Of a stretch of 59,242 nucleotides of DNA, positions 27,264 to 36,060 are shown piece after piece. The notes beneath the pieces were generated by a model. That model ran no database searches and was not told where the DNA came from. It saw only the letters and a list, made by a program, of their open reading frames with translations. Position 1 is the stretch's first letter. Every line of letters begins with the position of its first letter. The stretch lies in assembly GCA_023487865.1 (NCBI GenBank), contig JAMDBG010000032.1, positions 1-59,242 on the forward strand, given 5' to 3'. The position numbers and the translations under genes were made by a program. Source of the stretch: Deltaproteobacteria bacterium (GTDB lineage Bacteria; Desulfobacterota; Syntrophia; Syntrophales; UBA5619).

Positions 27264-28007
27264 ATGGACAGTAACATCTTCACCGGAATCGATACCATCG
27301 CCAGCCAAAGCGTCACGTCCCAGACGACCAAGACAAAAACCCTCGGTAAAGATGATTTCATGAAACTGCTGCTCGCCCAGTTGAAAAACCAAGATCCCCT
27401 GAAACCAATAGACGGGACGGATTTTGCGGCACAACTGGCGCAGTTTTCCAGTCTGGAGCAACTGAGCAACATGAATACCGAGCTCAAGAACCAGAGCCTA
27501 AGCCAGATGACGATGAACTACGCCCAATCCGTTAATATGATAGGGAAGGAAGTCGTCACAAATTCAGGCAATTCCCTGATGGTAAGTGGCCCTACTACCG
27601 ATCTGAACTACAAATTGGCGACAGACGCGCAGAGTGTAACCATCACCATCCTCGACAAAGAAGGTAAAGTGGTGAAAACCTTGGATGTGACAGCCCAGAA
27701 AGCAGGCATGAACAAGGTGACATGGGACAGCTCCGATATTGAAAAAGGGGATTATACCTTCCAGGTGATCGCAAAGGATAGCAAAGGTCAAACCGTATCG
27801 GTGGATGTGATGACCAGCGGACTGGTGACTGCAGTACACTTCCGGAACAATCAAATCTTGGCGACGGTAAACGGTAAGGAAATACCCCTGAGCAGCATTA
27901 TTGAAGTTAAACAGCCGGAAACCCCGCTTAACAACCCTATTGATGGACCACAACCGGCAATCCCGTTGAGCAGCATTGTCGACGCAATAAAACAGGTACA
28001 ATCATAA
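27264..28007 (+). CDS. flgD: Flagellar hook cap protein FlgD
   Basis: 247-residue hook-assembly scaffold. The N terminus has the FlgD signature KDDFMKLLLAQLKNQDPLKPIDG (about 29-51; FAAQLAQFSSLEQL follows). The middle is an FlgD Ig-like/TUDOR region (ITILDKEGKVVKTLD...GDYTFQVIA), with an extended C-terminal tail. AGGAGG upstream of ATG. It sits between fliK and flgE in the common hook gene order. Confidence 0.95.
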   Translation: MDSNIFTGIDTIASQSVTSQTTKTKTLGKDDFMKLLLAQLKNQDPLKPIDGTDFAAQLAQFSSLEQLSNMNTELKNQSLSQMTMNYAQSVNMIGKEVVTNSGNSLMVSGPTTDLNYKLATDAQSVTITILDKEGKVVKTLDVTAQKAGMNKVTWDSSDIEKGDYTFQVIAKDSKGQTVSVDVMTSGLVTAVHFRNNQILATVNGKEIPLSSIIEVKQPETPLNNPIDGPQPAIPLSSIVDAIKQVQS

Positions 28008-28034
28008 AACCCAATAGAAGGAGGATTAGAGAAT

Positions 28035-29261
28035 ATGGGAAGCGCAATATCAATCGGTCAGACTGGTCTCGCGGCCAGTTCAAAACAGATGGAGGTGATC
28101 GGCAACAATTTAGCGAACTCCAACACGGTAGGCTTCAAAGCCAGTAATACTTTATTTGCTAATATGATGAACCAGGGTCTATCCAGTGCCGGATCCTTGG
28201 CCGCCGGACAGGGAGTCGCGGTCACCAGCATGCCGACCCAGTTCGCGCAGGGGTCTTTTGAAAACACAAGCAGTGCCACTGATATGGCCATCGACGGTGA
28301 AGGATTCTTCATGCTGAAGGATACCAGCGGTACCATACTCTATTCTCGAGCAGGCGCGTTTCACATCGATAAAGAGGGCAATCTTGTAGATGGCAAAGGA
28401 TTCAAAGTACAAGGTTATTCGATAGAAGATGACATTTTATCGACTGTACCAGGAAATATCTTTCTGCAGAAAGCCAAGGATGCTACACCGACAAAAGAGA
28501 TAAGCTTCGGGGCCAATTTTAATGAAACCACTGCTGTTGCAGGAGAATTCAACGTGTCACAGAGCGTTTATGACTCAAAAGGGGGAGCCCATACCTTGTC
28601 TTTCACCTTTACGAAGACAGCCACAGCAGGCGAATGGACTTATACGGTGACATTTGATGGCGTAGCCACCGGGGCAGGCAATAATGGTACCATACAATTC
28701 GCAGCGGACGGCACTTATACACCCGTGGCTGATAGGACGATTACCATCAATAGCGCCGATCCGCTCATCGCCGCCAAACTCAAGGGTGCGACGATCGGAA
28801 CCGCAGGTGCTATTACTTGGGCTCTCTTCACCAAACCCACTGAGGAACTTACCGGTTATGCCAGCACCTCTGTCGTCAGATCTCTCAATTCCGACGGCTT
28901 CGCCTCCGGAGACCTGAGGAGTTTAAGCATTGACAGCAACGGGGTCATTAGTGGCGTGTATACAAATGGCGAAGTTGTAGAACTGGCTCAGGTCTGCTTG
29001 GCAAACTTTGAGGACCAAACCATGCTCAAGAAGAATGGGAACTATTTCGGGGAAACTTCCGGTTCCGGGAAAGCCACACCGAATCCTGCGGGAACCGCTG
29101 GACTCGGTGAAATCCAGGCTTACTCCCTTGAGGTTTCCAACACAGATGTCGCCAAGGAATTTATCAATATGATCACGGCTCAACGAGCCTACCAGGCCAG
29201 TGCGAAAGTCATCACCACCGCCGATAATATGCTCACAGAGCTTATGAACATCAAACGTTAA
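28035..29261 (+). CDS. flgE: Flagellar hook protein FlgE
   Basis: 408-residue hook subunit with the N-terminal rod/hook motif (MEVIGNNLANSNTVGFKAS, residues 18-36), the central FlgE D2 domain, and the C-terminal helix region (SLEVSNTDVAKEFINMITAQRAYQAS, about 370-395). AGGAGG precedes ATG. A strong hairpin follows the stop codon. Confidence 0.96.
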   Translation: MGSAISIGQTGLAASSKQMEVIGNNLANSNTVGFKASNTLFANMMNQGLSSAGSLAAGQGVAVTSMPTQFAQGSFENTSSATDMAIDGEGFFMLKDTSGTILYSRAGAFHIDKEGNLVDGKGFKVQGYSIEDDILSTVPGNIFLQKAKDATPTKEISFGANFNETTAVAGEFNVSQSVYDSKGGAHTLSFTFTKTATAGEWTYTVTFDGVATGAGNNGTIQFAADGTYTPVADRTITINSADPLIAAKLKGATIGTAGAITWALFTKPTEELTGYASTSVVRSLNSDGFASGDLRSLSIDSNGVISGVYTNGEVVELAQVCLANFEDQTMLKKNGNYFGETSGSGKATPNPAGTAGLGEIQAYSLEVSNTDVAKEFINMITAQRAYQASAKVITTADNMLTELMNIKR

Positions 29262-29272
29262 CATGAACCACC

Positions 29273-29306
29273 GGACAGGATCAGGAATATTTTCCTGATC
29301 CTGTCC
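29273..29306 (+). terminator. 15-bp hairpin after flgE
   Basis: Perfect inverted repeat GGACAGGATCAGGAA / TTCCTGATCCTGTCC around a TATT loop, 12 bases behind the flgE stop. There is no U-tract directly after it, so it may act as an mRNA-stabilising 3' hairpin or a weak terminator. It marks the end of the flgB-to-flgE block. Confidence 0.6.
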
Positions 29307-29388
29307 TCCATAAAATAAGCTTGACTGGAATCATGATTTCATATTAATAATACATATTATATAAAATTGTCCCCATCGAAGGTAATAG

Positions 29389-29634
29389 ATGGATATTAAA
29401 GTGCATGGCCTTGGAAGCTCTCCTGTCCTTCCGGCACAAAGGCTCGAACTGCCGGAACAGCAAATCCATGCCGCTTTTTATCCCCCTTTACCTTTGCGCA
29501 CTGACGAAATCATCGATTACATCGAAATTCAATCCAACAATTATCAACCGGCATCCACCCCACCCTCCTCCTATCTGATTCGCACCGACAAACCTGCCCA
29601 GGCCAAAGGAACATTCATCGACGTATGGATTTGA
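29389..29634 (+). CDS. Small hypothetical protein between flgE and second motA
   Basis: 81-residue protein with no recognisable domain, Pro-rich (17-18 and 57-59 region), no membrane segment. A GAAGGT site five bases before ATG and position inside the flagellar cluster suggest a real gene, but coding support is modest. The upstream 100 bases are AT-rich. Function unknown. Confidence 0.5.
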   Translation: MDIKVHGLGSSPVLPAQRLELPEQQIHAAFYPPLPLRTDEIIDYIEIQSNNYQPASTPPSSYLIRTDKPAQAKGTFIDVWI

Positions 29635-29640
29635 CATTCA

Positions 29641-29661
29641 CGTCAATACTTTGACGATTTT
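29641..29661 (+). terminator. Short hairpin plus T-run before second motA
   Basis: CGTCAA-TACT-TTGACG followed by ATTTTT. The six-pair stem is short, so efficiency is doubtful. It separates the 81-residue gene from the sigma-54 promoter of the stator/export operon. Confidence 0.4.
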
Positions 29662-29730
29662 TCTGGATGTTCTTTCTTTTTTTCATCTGAATCTCACTTG
29701 GTTACCCAATCCAATATCGCTATTGCTTCT

Positions 29731-29746
29731 TGGCATATTCCTTGCT
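29731..29746 (+). promoter_or_regulatory. Sigma-54 promoter for second motA and the fliL-flhA block
   Basis: TGGCATATTCCTTGCT is a near-perfect TGG(C/T)A(C/T)-N5-TTGC(A/T) element. Predicted initiation near 29757, 37 bases before the GTG start of motA. No further promoter is visible until 43866, so it may drive about 14 kb of stator, switch, export-gate and regulatory genes. Confidence 0.85.
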
Positions 29747-29793
29747 GAATATTTAATAGCATGTAGTGCATAACATCATTCATTGAGGAATAT

Positions 29794-30570
29794 GTGGATT
29801 TTGCAACGATTATAGGGATTATCGGCGGCTTCGGCCTTGTGATCATCGCCATGGTGTCTGGGGGTGGCTTTGCTTGGTTCGTTGACTGGCCATCTGCCAT
29901 GATTGTATTGGGAGGTACCTTTGGCGCTGTCTTAATCAATTATCCCATCTCTGATGTATTGGGGGTTATCAAAGTGGCAAAAAACGCCTTTCGGGGCAAG
30001 AAACAACAGGCAGACGTTGTTATCAATCGACTTGTTGAAATGTCCAAAGTATCCCGCCGTGATGGCCTCATATCGCTCCAGAGACTGATCCAGGAAAATA
30101 AGGAAAGGGATCCCTTCCTGATTAAAGCAATCAATCTTGTTGTAGACGGTATTGATCCTCTTCATGTGTCTGATATTATGCAAACTGAGCTTGATTCTCT
30201 TTCGGAAAGACATCGGCTGGGAGCAGAAATTTTTACTACCATGGGTAATTTTGCACCGGCTATGGGTCTTGTCGGTACATTAATCGGGCTGGTCCAAATG
30301 CTCAAACAAATGAACAGTCCCGGCACAATCGGTCCGGCCATGGCTGTAGCTTTGATCACCACCTTTTATGGGGTTATCTTGGCCAATCTCGTATTTCTGC
30401 CTATTGCGGGTAAGCTTAAAACCAAAAGTTCACAGGAGCTTTTATTGAAGCAGCTTATTATTAATGGGATACTATCCATTCAATCCGGGGATAATCCAAG
30501 AGTCCTCGAGCAAAAGCTCCATTCATACATTGCTCCTCGGGAAAGAAAGTCGCGTTTTTATCATGATTAG
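29794..30570 (+). CDS. motA: PomA-like stator protein MotA (second stator set)
   Basis: 258-residue four-helix stator subunit of the compact MotA/PomA class: DFATIIGIIGGFGLVIIAM, GGTFGAVLINYP, and the paired helices FAPAMGLVGTLIGLVQML and AVALITTFYGVILANLVFLPIAGKL. It resembles sodium-type PomA more than the other MotA in this window, but the coupling ion is not provable here. GAGGAA upstream of GTG. It overlaps the following motB-like gene by eight bases. Confidence 0.93.
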   Translation: MDFATIIGIIGGFGLVIIAMVSGGGFAWFVDWPSAMIVLGGTFGAVLINYPISDVLGVIKVAKNAFRGKKQQADVVINRLVEMSKVSRRDGLISLQRLIQENKERDPFLIKAINLVVDGIDPLHVSDIMQTELDSLSERHRLGAEIFTTMGNFAPAMGLVGTLIGLVQMLKQMNSPGTIGPAMAVALITTFYGVILANLVFLPIAGKLKTKSSQELLLKQLIINGILSIQSGDNPRVLEQKLHSYIAPRERKSRFYHD

Positions 30571-31201
30571 ACAGACCAAACAAAATGTGATTGAACCACT
30601 TCCGCAATGGCAAACGATTTACTGTTCTCTGATGCTTCTACTCGTTGTTTTTTTTGTGATGTTGATAGCCTATTCCACTATCGATAAAGACAAGTTTATG
30701 CAAATCAAAGAACTCACACACATAGTGCAAAATATTTCGCAGCCAGTGCCGGATATGAATCATGCAATGCAATCTTTGAAGCAATTGGCAGTCAATCTGG
30801 AAATGAACAACGATTTTGCCATCATTAAAACAAATGACGGCTTCAAGGCAGTCTTCCCAAATCCGGTTCTATTTGGATCCGGGGATGCATCACTCAACGA
30901 GACTGTATATTCTGTGCTCGACGGCATCATTAGAATTGCAAAACATAACAATTTGTCGATTCAGGTAGAAGGACATACAGACAATCTGCCGATTGAAACA
31001 GCGAAATTTCCTTCGAATTGGGAATTGTCTACGATGCGGGCTGTCAATATTCTGAGATATTTACAGAACAATGGCGGCATCCCCGCGAGCAGATTGGTAG
31101 CCGTCGGCTTTGCTGAATATCAGCCGACAGCTAGCAATAACACGCCGGAAGGACGTCGAAATAATCGGCGGATTGTGATTCTTTTCAGGCCGGAAATATG
31201 A
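30563..31201 (+). CDS. MotB-like stator protein lacking the ion-binding Asp
   Basis: 212 residues: a transmembrane helix (about 17-38, WQTIYCSLMLLLVVFFVML) and an intact OmpA/MotB domain (VEGHTDNLPI, NWELSTMRA, NNRRIVIL). Aligned with MotB/PomB, the essential channel Asp is Ser 22 (IYCSLM where MotB has FADL). Such a subunit could not carry the coupling ion by itself. ATG 30563 overlaps the end of motA, and its stop overlaps the start of a second motB-like gene with an intact Asp (ATGA). A heteromeric B-subunit pair is the simplest reading, but a regulatory decoy is possible. Confidence 0.88.
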   Translation: MIRQTKQNVIEPLPQWQTIYCSLMLLLVVFFVMLIAYSTIDKDKFMQIKELTHIVQNISQPVPDMNHAMQSLKQLAVNLEMNNDFAIIKTNDGFKAVFPNPVLFGSGDASLNETVYSVLDGIIRIAKHNNLSIQVEGHTDNLPIETAKFPSNWELSTMRAVNILRYLQNNGGIPASRLVAVGFAEYQPTASNNTPEGRRNNRRIVILFRPEI

Positions 31202-31803
31202 CAATACCGAACCATATGAACCAAATCCAGACAAGGACATGGCAGATGAGTTTCAACGATCTTTTGACCGTCCTGCTGACTTTCTTTATCCTCCTCGTTT
31301 CCGCGTCGGAAATAAACATAAATAAAGTCCAGGATTTATCGTTTTCTGCTGCAGATGTTTTTGGATCAAAGAAATATGAAGATCAACATAATCTGTTGAT
31401 CCGGACAATTGGTACTATGGATGGAATTAATGTTCATCCTGTTAAGGGTGGGCTCTTGATTAAACTCTCTGAATCCTTGGTTTACCAATCCGGATCAGCA
31501 GACATCATACACAAAGACATGTTAAGGGAACTGGGTAACAAACTCAGAACAGTGGCTAGAACTATCCGTGTTGAAGGACATACGGATTCAATTCCTGTCG
31601 CCAATGAAACATTCCCGTCAAATTGGGAATTATCCACTCAACGGGCTGTAAATGTAGTGAAATTTCTTGCCAACGAGTGCGGAATCGATCAGCGAAATCT
31701 ATCGGCGGCTGGATATGCCGATTCACGGCCAGTTGCCTCCAATGACAACCCTGAAGGCAGAGCGCTAAACAGACGAGTAAATATGATTGTCTCATTAAAG
31801 TGA
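31198..31803 (+). CDS. motB: MotB/PomB-like stator protein with intact Asp
   Basis: 201 residues with the stator helix WQMSFNDLLTVLLTFFILLV (Asp 21 in the ion-binding position) and a C-terminal OmpA/MotB peptidoglycan-binding domain (VEGHTDSIPV, NWELSTQRA, NRRVNM). Co-translated with the Asp-less motB-like gene through a four-base ATGA overlap. Short for a MotB, with a small linker. Together with the PomA-like MotA it makes a three-gene stator unit directly ahead of fliL. Confidence 0.92.
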   Translation: MTIPNHMNQIQTRTWQMSFNDLLTVLLTFFILLVSASEININKVQDLSFSAADVFGSKKYEDQHNLLIRTIGTMDGINVHPVKGGLLIKLSESLVYQSGSADIIHKDMLRELGNKLRTVARTIRVEGHTDSIPVANETFPSNWELSTQRAVNVVKFLANECGIDQRNLSAAGYADSRPVASNDNPEGRALNRRVNMIVSLK

Positions 31804-31810
31804 GGGGATT

Positions 31811-32296
31811 ATGGCAAAAGACAAAAAAGAAGTTGAGGAAGAAGAAAAACCGGTAGAACCAAAGAAAAAGTCCATATTAAAATGGATTATCATCTTATCA
31901 GTCCTTTTGGCAATCATCATAGCCGGAACAATTTCTGGATTTTACTTTTTCACAAAAACAGAGAATAAAAAGACTGCAGTCGAAAAAACAGTTGCATTAA
32001 CCGTTTGGCCGATGGATGCATTTATCATTAATATTGCCGAGACCAACGGAGAAAGATATCTGAAGATCGTCATGCAACTGGAGGTTTCCGACCCCTCTGT
32101 AATTAGCGAACTCGAGCAGCTAAAGCCGCGCCTTCGTGATAGTATACTCGATTTACTGACACCTAAAACATATAAAGAATTGATGGATCTTTCCGGAAAA
32201 CAGCGACTCCGTGAAGACATCGCAGGACGAATCAATAATATTCTTCAACGAGGTAAAGTGACTAAAGTTTATTTCACGGATTTCGTTATTCAATAA
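31811..32296 (+). CDS. fliL: Stator-associated protein FliL
   Basis: 161 residues: Lys/Glu-rich cytoplasmic N terminus (1-22), one membrane helix (about 24-46), and a periplasmic FliL domain (YLKIVMQLEVSDPSVISEL ... VYFTDFVIQ). FliL forms a ring around stators and supports torque. GAGGGG before ATG. Position right after the stator genes fits. Confidence 0.93.
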   Translation: MAKDKKEVEEEEKPVEPKKKSILKWIIILSVLLAIIIAGTISGFYFFTKTENKKTAVEKTVALTVWPMDAFIINIAETNGERYLKIVMQLEVSDPSVISELEQLKPRLRDSILDLLTPKTYKELMDLSGKQRLREDIAGRINNILQRGKVTKVYFTDFVIQ

Positions 32297-32313
32297 CAAC
32301 AGGGAGTCTTATC

Positions 32314-33315
32314 GTGGCAAATATCTTATCTCAAGAAGAAGTTGATGCCCTGTTGAGGGGTATATCAGGTGGTGAGATTGAGACCGAAGTGGTGGACCTT
32401 CAGGGCCCTTCGGATGTCATGACCTATGACCTGACAAGTCAGGACAGGATTATCCGTGGGCGCATGCCGACATTGGAGATGACCAATGAGAAGTTTGCCA
32501 GGATGTTCCGTACAACATTATCCTCCTTGCTTCGCAAGGTTACAAGTGTGAACGCTATTTCAACCGATATGGTCAAGTTCGGGGAATTTCTAAAATCGAT
32601 TCCTGTTCCAACCAGTATGCACCTATTCAAGCTAGAGCCTTTGCGTGGCAGTGCTTTAATTATTGTTGAATCTAAAATTATCTTTATGCTTGTGGATATC
32701 ATTTTTGGCGGCTCGGGAAGAAGTGCTTTTAAAATCGAAGGTAGGGAGTTTACAGCGATTGAAAGCAACATTATCAAAAAGGTCATATTAAGTGCACTTG
32801 GTGATCTTGAGAAGGCATGGCAATCTCTTATTGGTTTGAAAGTCTCCTACCAGCGTTCGGAAATCAATCCTCAATTCGTCCAACTGGTTCCTCCAACTGA
32901 TGTCGTCATTGTGTCCAATTTTGAGATTGAGGTGGAATATTCTTCGGGCACTATTTCCGTTTGTATTCCTTATTCAACACTCGAACCGCTTCGGGATCGG
33001 TTACAGGCAGGTTATCAAAGTGAGCAACTTGAGGTCGATAAAACCTGGATTAATCGGTTTAAGGGAGGGCTGCTTGCATCAAAAATCGACCTTACCGCTC
33101 GTCTGGGAAGCACGGAAATTAATGCCGGTGAAGTCATAAGCCTAAAAAAAGGGGATGTTATTCCCCTGTCTCAATGTATGTTAGATCCGCTAAATGTCTA
33201 TGTTGAAGGGGTGCTGAAATTCAGAGGTCGCCCCGTCATCTATAAAGGCAATCAAGCGATACAAGTTTCGCAAATCATTTCAAATGACGAGGTAATTGAT
33301 TATGGAACAGAGTGA
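32314..33315 (+). CDS. fliM: Flagellar motor switch protein FliM
   Basis: 333-residue C-ring protein. The N-terminal CheY-binding peptide is conserved (ILSQEEVDALL, residues 4-14), followed by the CheC-like middle domain (MLVDIIFGGSG) and the C-terminal SpoA/FliN-like domain. GTG start with CAGGGAG upstream. Overlaps fliN by 14 bases. No chemotaxis genes are in the window, but the CheY-binding motif implies a partner elsewhere. Confidence 0.96.
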   Translation: MANILSQEEVDALLRGISGGEIETEVVDLQGPSDVMTYDLTSQDRIIRGRMPTLEMTNEKFARMFRTTLSSLLRKVTSVNAISTDMVKFGEFLKSIPVPTSMHLFKLEPLRGSALIIVESKIIFMLVDIIFGGSGRSAFKIEGREFTAIESNIIKKVILSALGDLEKAWQSLIGLKVSYQRSEINPQFVQLVPPTDVVIVSNFEIEVEYSSGTISVCIPYSTLEPLRDRLQAGYQSEQLEVDKTWINRFKGGLLASKIDLTARLGSTEINAGEVISLKKGDVIPLSQCMLDPLNVYVEGVLKFRGRPVIYKGNQAIQVSQIISNDEVIDYGTE

Positions 33316-33769
33316 AATTGATGCCCTTTTAAAAAATGGTTCAATGGCCGAATCACCTGACAACCCTAAGAAAAGCGACGATGAACTTCAATGGGATGAT
33401 GTACAGAACGAGCTCGAACAATCTCAATCTCCAAAATCACCCATTGAAACCAGGGAAGTAAGTGCTGCCTCCTTCGAAGAAATTCAGAAAGGAGAAATAC
33501 CTAAATCCACACTTGATTTGGATTTTATTCTCGACATCCCCCTATTCCTAACAGTTGAATTGGGTCGCAACAGAATGTTGATAAGTGAACTCCTGCAATT
33601 GGGACAAGGATCTGTCGTTGAACTGACAAAACTGGCTGGAGAACCGATGGATGTCTATGTCAATCAGAGGCTCATTGCTCGCGGTGAAGTAGTTGTTGTC
33701 AATGAAAAATTCGGGGTTCGACTTACAGACATCGTTTCACCGGCCGAACGGATCAATAAACTGAAGTAG
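33302..33769 (+). CDS. fliN: Flagellar motor switch protein FliN
   Basis: 155 residues with a FliM-like N-terminal peptide (EQSEIDALLKNG), a charged linker, and a C-terminal SpoA domain (DIPLFLTVELGRNRM ... VVNEKFGVRLTDIVSPAERI). Forms the bottom of the C-ring. ATG 33302 has GAGGT eight bases upstream, inside fliM. The extended N-terminal region makes it longer than enteric FliN. Confidence 0.94.
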   Translation: MEQSEIDALLKNGSMAESPDNPKKSDDELQWDDVQNELEQSQSPKSPIETREVSAASFEEIQKGEIPKSTLDLDFILDIPLFLTVELGRNRMLISELLQLGQGSVVELTKLAGEPMDVYVNQRLIARGEVVVVNEKFGVRLTDIVSPAERINKLK

Positions 33770-33780
33770 GAGAAAATTCC

Positions 33781-34170
33781 TTGGATACTATCAGCTTTTT
33801 CTGGTCATTTTTCAAAATGCTAACCGCCCTTGCGGTTGTGATCGCTTTGATGATCATGGCGATGTATTTGCTGAAAAAGTACTTCTACCAACCTTCTGCT
33901 GCAGTCAATGGGAACTCGATGATCCATATAATATCTACCTGTCATCTGAGCCCAAAAAACAGCATTCTGTTGGTCGATGTCCTTGGGCAAGTCATGTTAT
34001 TGGGTGTTTCAAATCATCAGATGTCAATACTTGGTACGATTACAGATCCTGTGGCAATGGAAAATTTAAAGAATTTTCACCTCACAAAAAAATCACTTCC
34101 CACATCCGATACCCTTTCCCGATATAAATCTCTATTGCGGAATATCGGTCAGATGAGAAAGAGTAAATAA
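33781..34170 (+). CDS. fliO: Flagellar export protein FliO
   Basis: 129 residues with one N-terminal membrane helix (about 7-30) and a short cytoplasmic beta domain (IISTCHLSPKNSILLVDVLGQVMLLGVS) typical of FliO, which helps assemble the FliP-FliR core. TTG start, AGGAGA upstream. Located between fliN and fliP. Confidence 0.87.
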   Translation: MDTISFFWSFFKMLTALAVVIALMIMAMYLLKKYFYQPSAAVNGNSMIHIISTCHLSPKNSILLVDVLGQVMLLGVSNHQMSILGTITDPVAMENLKNFHLTKKSLPTSDTLSRYKSLLRNIGQMRKSK

Positions 34171-34173
34171 AGA

Positions 34174-34929
34174 ATGCAACATAAACACCTCACCGTCATC
34201 ATCTCCATGATACTGATCCTTCTGCCGGCTTTCTCTGCATTCGCAGAACCCATTCCCCTTCCCAATATCAGTCTGAACATTGGCGGTAATGCCGATCAGG
34301 GTAAAGCTGCAACCGTTGTTCAATTACTACTAATACTGACGGTTCTTTCGCTCGCTCCCGCTATATTGCTGATGCTCACTTCTTTTACACGGATTCTTAT
34401 TGTGCTTTCACTTCTAAGACACGCGCTCGGCACACAACAGATGCCCTCCAATCAGATCGTCATCGGTTTGGCGCTGTTCCTTACATTTTTTATTATGGCG
34501 CCTGTCTGGCAACAGGTCAATGAAGAAGCGTTGAAACCGTATTACGACGATAAGATCTCCGGAGAGGAAGCTTTCAGTCTTGCCGCCACACCGATAAAAA
34601 ATTTTATGCTGAAGCAGACCCGCGAAAAGGATCTCGCCTTGTTTGTCAGAATATCAAAAGAAAAAAGACCCGAAAAACCTTTAGATATATCATTGCCCGT
34701 ACTCATTCCCGCCTTCGTGATCAGTGAATTGAAAACGGCATTCCAAATTGGATTCTTAATTTTCCTGCCTTTTTTCATCATTGATATTGTCGTATCGAGT
34801 ATTCTCCTCTCCATGGGAATGATGATGCTACCGCCAATTATGATCAGCTTGCCATTTAAGCTACTTCTTTTTGTACTCGTCGATGGATGGTATTTGATTG
34901 TTGAATCTCTAGTGCGAAGTTTTAATTAA
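34174..34929 (+). CDS. fliP: Flagellar export gate protein FliP
   Basis: 251-residue membrane protein with a cleavable signal sequence (about 1-25, ends FAEP) and the FliP signatures MLTSFTRILIVLSLLRHALG and LPVLIPAFVISELKTAF. Forms the pentameric heart of the export channel with FliQ and FliR. Three bases behind fliO. Confidence 0.96.
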   Translation: MQHKHLTVIISMILILLPAFSAFAEPIPLPNISLNIGGNADQGKAATVVQLLLILTVLSLAPAILLMLTSFTRILIVLSLLRHALGTQQMPSNQIVIGLALFLTFFIMAPVWQQVNEEALKPYYDDKISGEEAFSLAATPIKNFMLKQTREKDLALFVRISKEKRPEKPLDISLPVLIPAFVISELKTAFQIGFLIFLPFFIIDIVVSSILLSMGMMMLPPIMISLPFKLLLFVLVDGWYLIVESLVRSFN

Positions 34930-34948
34930 CCTATGGAGGAACTCGATT

Positions 34949-35218
34949 ATGAGTGTTGATTTTATTGTGGGAATAATGGCAGAAACCATAAGGATCACCT
35001 TGATGATATCTGCACCTGTACTACTTGTGGGTCTGATCGTCGGTGTTGTCATAAGTCTGTTTCAAGCCGTTACGCAGGTGCAGGAAATGACCCTTGTGTT
35101 TGTTCCTAAAATCGTTGTCTGCCTTATTACGCTGGTGGCTGTCCTCCCTTGGATGATTAATATTCTCGTATCATTCACACATAATCTGCTAACCAATATC
35201 CCCACCTATATCAAATAG
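34949..35218 (+). CDS. fliQ: Flagellar export gate protein FliQ
   Basis: 89 residues, two transmembrane helices, with the FliQ pattern AETIRITLMISAPVLLVGLIVG and SLFQAVTQVQEMTLVFVPKI. Part of the export gate core. ATG preceded by GGAGG. Confidence 0.95.
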   Translation: MSVDFIVGIMAETIRITLMISAPVLLVGLIVGVVISLFQAVTQVQEMTLVFVPKIVVCLITLVAVLPWMINILVSFTHNLLTNIPTYIK

Positions 35219-35238
35219 AGAAAATAACAGGGATAACG

Positions 35239-36009
35239 ATGATTAGCTTAGAGCAAATTTTTATATTTACTTTAGTTTTCCTAAGAATTAGTGCCCTTCT
35301 CATCATGATCCCCGTTATTGGAGAAAGGACCGTTCCTCTCCGTGTGAAAGGAGGGCTGGCAATTCTGCTTTCCCTGCTCGTTTTTCCCACTGCAGGCGTG
35401 GATATGAACAGTCTTCAAACGGGGGATGAAATCTTAGCCCTTGCCATTGCTATGATCGGCGAGGTGATGATCGGTATTGTTATCGGATTAGCAACCAAAA
35501 TCATTTTTGCAGGTATTCAGTTCGCGGGAGAAATGATTGGAATCCAGATAGGATTTTCCATCGTCAACGTCATTGATCCGGTTTCTAGTTCACAGGTGTC
35601 AATAATAGCTGAATTTCAATACCTAATCGCCTTGCTCATCTATCTTGCCGTTGATGCACACCACACATTGATATTCGCTATCGTAGATAGTTATCGCATC
35701 GTATCTCCATTCAGTTATTATTTTTCCGGATCATTAGTTAAACACATTATTATGCTTTCAAAGGAATTATTCGTATTGGCTATAAAAATCAGTGCACCAA
35801 TCATGGCGGTGCTGCTTTTCACTAACGTTGCGCTGGGTGTAGTAGCCAGAACCGTCCCTCAGATTAATGTCTTCATCGTGGGCTTTCCTGTACAGATTGC
35901 GGTAGGATTGATTGTGTTTGGACTGACAGCACCAGTATTTGTATACATAGTTCAGAGAGTGCTTTCCAGTTTAAACGTTGAGGTATACACGCTATTACGT
36001 TTTATGTAA
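35239..36009 (+). CDS. fliR: Flagellar export gate protein FliR
   Basis: 256-residue hydrophobic protein (six predicted membrane segments) with FliR features (RISALLIMIPVIGERTVPLRVK near the N terminus, LFTNVALGVVARTVPQINVFIVGFP near the C terminus). Closes the FliP-FliQ-FliR core. CAGGGAT upstream. Followed by a 51-base gap before flhB. Confidence 0.95.
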   Translation: MISLEQIFIFTLVFLRISALLIMIPVIGERTVPLRVKGGLAILLSLLVFPTAGVDMNSLQTGDEILALAIAMIGEVMIGIVIGLATKIIFAGIQFAGEMIGIQIGFSIVNVIDPVSSSQVSIIAEFQYLIALLIYLAVDAHHTLIFAIVDSYRIVSPFSYYFSGSLVKHIIMLSKELFVLAIKISAPIMAVLLFTNVALGVVARTVPQINVFIVGFPVQIAVGLIVFGLTAPVFVYIVQRVLSSLNVEVYTLLRFM

Positions 36010-36060
36010 GTCCAGCGTAAATTTCTCAACGCTTATGTCATAAAACAGACGGATTACAAC

